NCBI GenBank assembly: GCA_964424335.1
Contig: CAYRIY010000129.1
Coordinates: forward strand, 1-8,663
Direction of reading: 5' to 3'
Source: CAYRIY01 sp964424335
Lineage (GTDB): Bacteria; Bacillota; Limnochordia; DTU080; RSA5
DNA length: 8,663 nucleotides
Of the stretch, positions 6,759-8,663 are shown one piece after another. Under the pieces are notes generated by a model. The model was not told the DNA's origin. It saw only the letters and a program-made list of their open reading frames with translations, and made no database searches. Position numbers and translations under genes: made by a program. Every line of letters starts with the position of its first letter. Position 1 is the first letter of the stretch.

Positions 6759-6788
6759 ATTATAGTGGCATTCACCCATTTTTATCAA
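6759..6788 (-). promoter_or_regulatory. Sigma-70/SigA-type promoter of the solute-binding protein gene
   Basis: On the minus strand TTGATA (6788-6783, one mismatch to TTGACA) is followed after 18 bases by a perfect TATAAT (6764-6759). Transcription would start near 6752, giving a leader of about 57 bases before the TTG start codon at 6695. The position rules out the longer upstream ATG as the start. Confidence 0.75.
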
Positions 6789-6802
6789 TCACTTTGGATA
6801 AA
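6781..6802. promoter_or_regulatory. Inverted repeat overlapping the -35 box (candidate repressor operator)
   Basis: TTTATC at 6781-6786 is inverted as GATAAA at 6797-6802, with a further A/T pair inside, making a 22-bp imperfect palindrome that covers the -35 hexamer. A bound dimer would block the promoter. The adjacent LacI-family gene is the obvious candidate binder, but six-base repeats in A/T-rich DNA are common and LacI-type sites usually have a central CG, which this lacks. Confidence 0.3.
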
Positions 6803-6893
6803 CCAGCAAATCATTTGTGGTTGACAGTTTCACCCTTGCGGGGCGGAGCCTCTGTTCGTGGGATTGCTTGTGGGTTACTCGTGGTTGGTTCGT

Positions 6894-6944
6894 GGGGTGA
6901 GTCATGAGCTTTGTCGTGGGGTTTGGTGGGGGGTTTGGTGGGGG
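6894..6944 (+). repeat. G-run cluster with TTTGGTGGGGG repeats (possible G-quadruplex)
   Basis: Plus-strand G-runs lie at 6894-6897, 6918-6921, 6928-6933 and 6940-6944, with GG doublets between. The unit TTTGGTGGGGG occurs twice in tandem (6922-6944). Four runs of at least four G on one strand could fold into a G-quadruplex, although the first loop is long. The cluster lies upstream of the -35 box of the divergent solute-binding promoter, about 105 bases or more away. Confidence 0.4.
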
Positions 6945-6990
6945 CTTTGTCATCGGTGTTCGCCTCGGTGCGCAGTGCGTCGGACTATGA
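6904..6990 (+). CDS. Possible 28-aa glycine-rich small protein (doubtful)
   Basis: An ATG at 6904 opens a 28-codon frame ending in TGA at 6990. It encodes a Gly/Phe-rich start (GFGGGFGGGF) followed by a short hydrophobic segment. A GGGG run lies six bases before the ATG and could act as a weak ribosome site. The glycine content follows directly from the G-rich repeat, so the frame may be accidental. Small Gly-rich hydrophobic proteins do exist, notably the YjcZ-type sporulation proteins of Bacilli, but the resemblance here is only compositional. Confidence 0.15.
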   Translation: MSFVVGFGGGFGGGFVIGVRLGAQCVGL

Positions 6991-7444
6991 ATGTGGTTGC
7001 GATCTCCTTCGGCGCCGTCGTGATTCGGCACATTCGCACCCCTGCGGACGCGGGGCCCAAGTTGGGTTGCGCTGGCTACACTTGATCGTCGAGCGTTTCC
7101 GTTCGAAAAGTGCATTCAACTTGGGAAGATCGGCGATACTGTCCGAGGCTTTGGAAAGGAGACATCGTCTAGCAGGTCATTTCACCACAGCGCCCTGGAC
7201 GCCGGGGCGAAGAAGCCTTGTGCGAGCAATTAGCATACACTTTTCGGACCGCCTCTTACAGATTCACAACTGACTTGGAATTACCCCCGTGTCCATGAGG
7301 TATGCACCGCGCCCAAGCCTGCGACCAGGTTGAATTTCGTGCCGTTACATCACCATCGAGCTCGTTTTCGGAAGGTATTTGTGGAGTTTGCGAACAAGTG
7401 TTCCCCATCCGGTTGCGTGTGGTAATACACCGGCGGGGGTGGCG

Positions 7445-8587
7445 ATGTTGGAGTCGCAGGCGAGGATAAGATCACGGTCGAAAGCGCCTTCGAAGGCGAC
7501 GTCACGGCCGCATTTGCAAGCGATCGACGTTCCGCTCGCACTGTTGCTCACGAAAGACTTGCCTCCCGCCGCCAAGTTTCTCTGGACCAGGTTGCGCTTC
7601 GATGAGATTGACGCACGGATAAGAACGTCCAAGCGCAGACGCCCCCATGCACCCGCAAAGTTGGCAAAGCGCACCGTTCTGGCACGCTCTACGATCTATC
7701 AGGCCCTTAAGCGTGCAACGACCACAGGCTGGCTCGTCCCGGAACAGAGCGGAGGTCAGGGGTGGCGCACTGCCTGTCCCGTCTCTCCTGGCCCCAGCGT
7801 CAAGATCCGCGTGGACTTGATCCGGTCGTCTCATGCGCTCCGCCCTCAAGCCATTCTCTGCTACGGGTTGCTGCAGGCCGTGCCAAGCTTCAATGGAAGA
7901 GCGGGAAACTTTAAGTGGGCGGAGCTCAGCCGCCTGGCCGGATTGCACCTAAAGACGGTCAAGCGCGCCGTCCAGGAGCTCGTTGACGCTCGTTGGATTT
8001 ATGTCGTACAGCGGAATCGGGTGTCCCCCGTCGAGTTTTTCCTGCAAGACGCAGATCAAGCGCAAAAGGAAGCTGTACAGAGGGACCTGGAGAATGCGGA
8101 TTTCAAAGGAGAGGGAATCATGCGATCCATCCTCTCCCTCATTGCCGACGGAAAGGAATGCCACGACGGCTCGAAACCGGATTTCCTGGTTAACCCATCG
8201 ACGGGAAACAAGCTGGAGTTTGACCGGTACTATCCTTTTGAAAATGTGGCATTTGAGTTCAATGGTCCGCAACATTACCGCCCGACCGGACGATTTACCA
8301 AGCGAGAAGTAACGGCGCAGCGAAAGCGGGACGCTGTCAAGCGAAAGATCTGCAAAGATAAAGAGGTCGCCCTTGTAGTCGTTCACGGCGACGATCTTTC
8401 AATCCCCAAAATGCTCAAGAAAATCGGGGACCTTCTGCCTCGAAGGGCTTTGCGCGGATTAAAAAAGACGATACGATTTCTCAACGAATGCGGCCGGCGG
8501 TATCAAGCGAAGATAAAGGACGAACGAGTGACGAGTATGATTTCGCCCGCCGATCCGAGATTGCGAAGGTACGCCACCTCCTCCTAG
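7445..8587 (+). CDS. Winged-helix/PD-(D/E)XK nuclease fusion protein, function unknown
   Basis: With the ATG at 7445 the protein has 380 aa. After a basic tail (residues 1-22) come two helix-turn-helix-like segments, LAKRTVLARSTIYQALKRATTTGWL (about 73-97) and LSRLAGLHLKTVKRAVQELVDARWIYV (about 161-187). Each has the winged-helix pattern of a recognition helix followed by a hydrophobic strand. Residues about 240-320 look like a PD-(D/E)XK-superfamily nuclease: LEFDRYYP with Asp260, VAFEFNGPQHY with Glu271, Asn273, Gln276 and His277, then QRKRD-x2-K and a closing VALVVVHGDD strand. The basic C-terminal region is unassigned. The canonical catalytic lysine of E-x-K is Asn here. The start is the weakest point: GGGGGTGG lies about five bases before the ATG, while an in-frame TTG at 7379 would add 22 residues. 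It is the only plus-strand gene to the right of aconitase and has no functional partner in view. A mobile-element, defence or replication role is possible, but none is shown. Confidence 0.75.
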   Translation: MLESQARIRSRSKAPSKATSRPHLQAIDVPLALLLTKDLPPAAKFLWTRLRFDEIDARIRTSKRRRPHAPAKLAKRTVLARSTIYQALKRATTTGWLVPEQSGGQGWRTACPVSPGPSVKIRVDLIRSSHALRPQAILCYGLLQAVPSFNGRAGNFKWAELSRLAGLHLKTVKRAVQELVDARWIYVVQRNRVSPVEFFLQDADQAQKEAVQRDLENADFKGEGIMRSILSLIADGKECHDGSKPDFLVNPSTGNKLEFDRYYPFENVAFEFNGPQHYRPTGRFTKREVTAQRKRDAVKRKICKDKEVALVVVHGDDLSIPKMLKKIGDLLPRRALRGLKKTIRFLNECGRRYQAKIKDERVTSMISPADPRLRRYATSS

Positions 8588-8663
8588 CGACTAAGCTCCT
8601 TTCGCCGCTGCAACAGCCGCGATCGGGTGCGTTCGAGTGCCCACAGATGGCGACGACACGTAC

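Larger units (their letters stand above)
6831..7444. other. Gene-poor spacer between the solute-binding promoter and the nuclease gene
   Basis: About 600 bases with no convincing protein or RNA gene. The left third (about 6850-6960) is G/T-rich and repetitive. The remainder has ordinary composition with only short or compositionally odd open frames on both strands. No transposase remnant, tRNA, CRISPR repeat or clear promoter for the plus-strand nuclease gene was found. It may be decayed sequence or an accessory-region boundary. Confidence 0.5.

Noticed and set aside
6696..6788. N-terminal extension of the solute-binding protein to the ATG at 6788
   Set aside because: The ATG overlaps the -35 hexamer and the transcript starts downstream of it. 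The extension would also place 31 residues, including Cys and polar stretches, before the signal peptide.
6821..6850. Exact TTGACA on the plus strand as a promoter for rightward transcription
   Set aside because: No -10-like hexamer occurs 16-18 bases downstream; that stretch is GC-rich.
6789..7115. Minus-strand frame of 108 codons with Pro/Asn repeats (PPPNPPPNP)
   Set aside because: The repeats are simply the complement of the G/T-rich tract; there is no ribosome site and it would run into the solute-binding gene promoter.
7158..7220. Stretch beginning CATCGTCTAG that resembles the 5' part of tRNA-Glu
   Set aside because: No T-arm (GTTCGAATC), no matching acceptor stem and no proper anticodon stem could be drawn.
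1..8663. CRISPR array, insertion sequence ends, rRNA or recognisable riboswitch
   Set aside because: I looked for repeat-spacer periodicity, terminal inverted repeats with transposase remnants, and S-box-like elements near the mtn genes, and saw none.

Overview
The window is a GC-rich bacterial chromosome segment with strong GGAGG-type ribosome binding sites and frequent GTG/TTG starts. This fits a GC-rich Bacillota-like lineage (for example Limnochordia or Sulfobacillus relatives), but other GC-rich lineages cannot be excluded from sequence alone. The solute-binding protein appears to carry a signal-peptidase-I signal rather than a lipobox. That would suit a diderm cell better than a classical Gram-positive one.

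Layout. At the left edge is the C-terminal half of aconitase A (+), closed by a 13-bp hairpin terminator. Everything from 1445 to about 6790 reads on the minus strand. In transcription order it holds: a monocistronic ABC solute-binding protein gene (5439-6695) with a near-consensus promoter and a strong terminator; a LacI-family regulator (4156-5202); an MtnP-family phosphorylase (3274-4071); MtnA, methylthioribose-1-phosphate isomerase (2152-3210), followed by a hairpin terminator at 2042-2065; and a separate gene for a heptad-repeat coiled-coil protein (1445-1966). A G/T-rich stretch without a convincing gene follows at about 6831-7444. The right end carries a lone plus-strand gene (7445-8587) encoding two winged-helix-like segments fused to a PD-(D/E)XK-type nuclease domain. 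The last 76 bases show nothing recognisable.

How the parts fit. MtnP and MtnA are consecutive steps of methionine salvage: phosphorolysis of methylthio-nucleoside to 5-methylthioribose-1-phosphate, then isomerisation to methylthioribulose-1-phosphate. No terminator is visible between lacI, mtnP and mtnA, so they may be one transcription unit. The regulator could also act on the solute-binding gene just upstream. The phosphorylase has Asn where adenine-specific MTA phosphorylases have Asp, which suggests 6-oxopurine (methylthioinosine or inosine/guanosine) substrates. The most novel item is the winged-helix/nuclease fusion in the accessory-looking right end.
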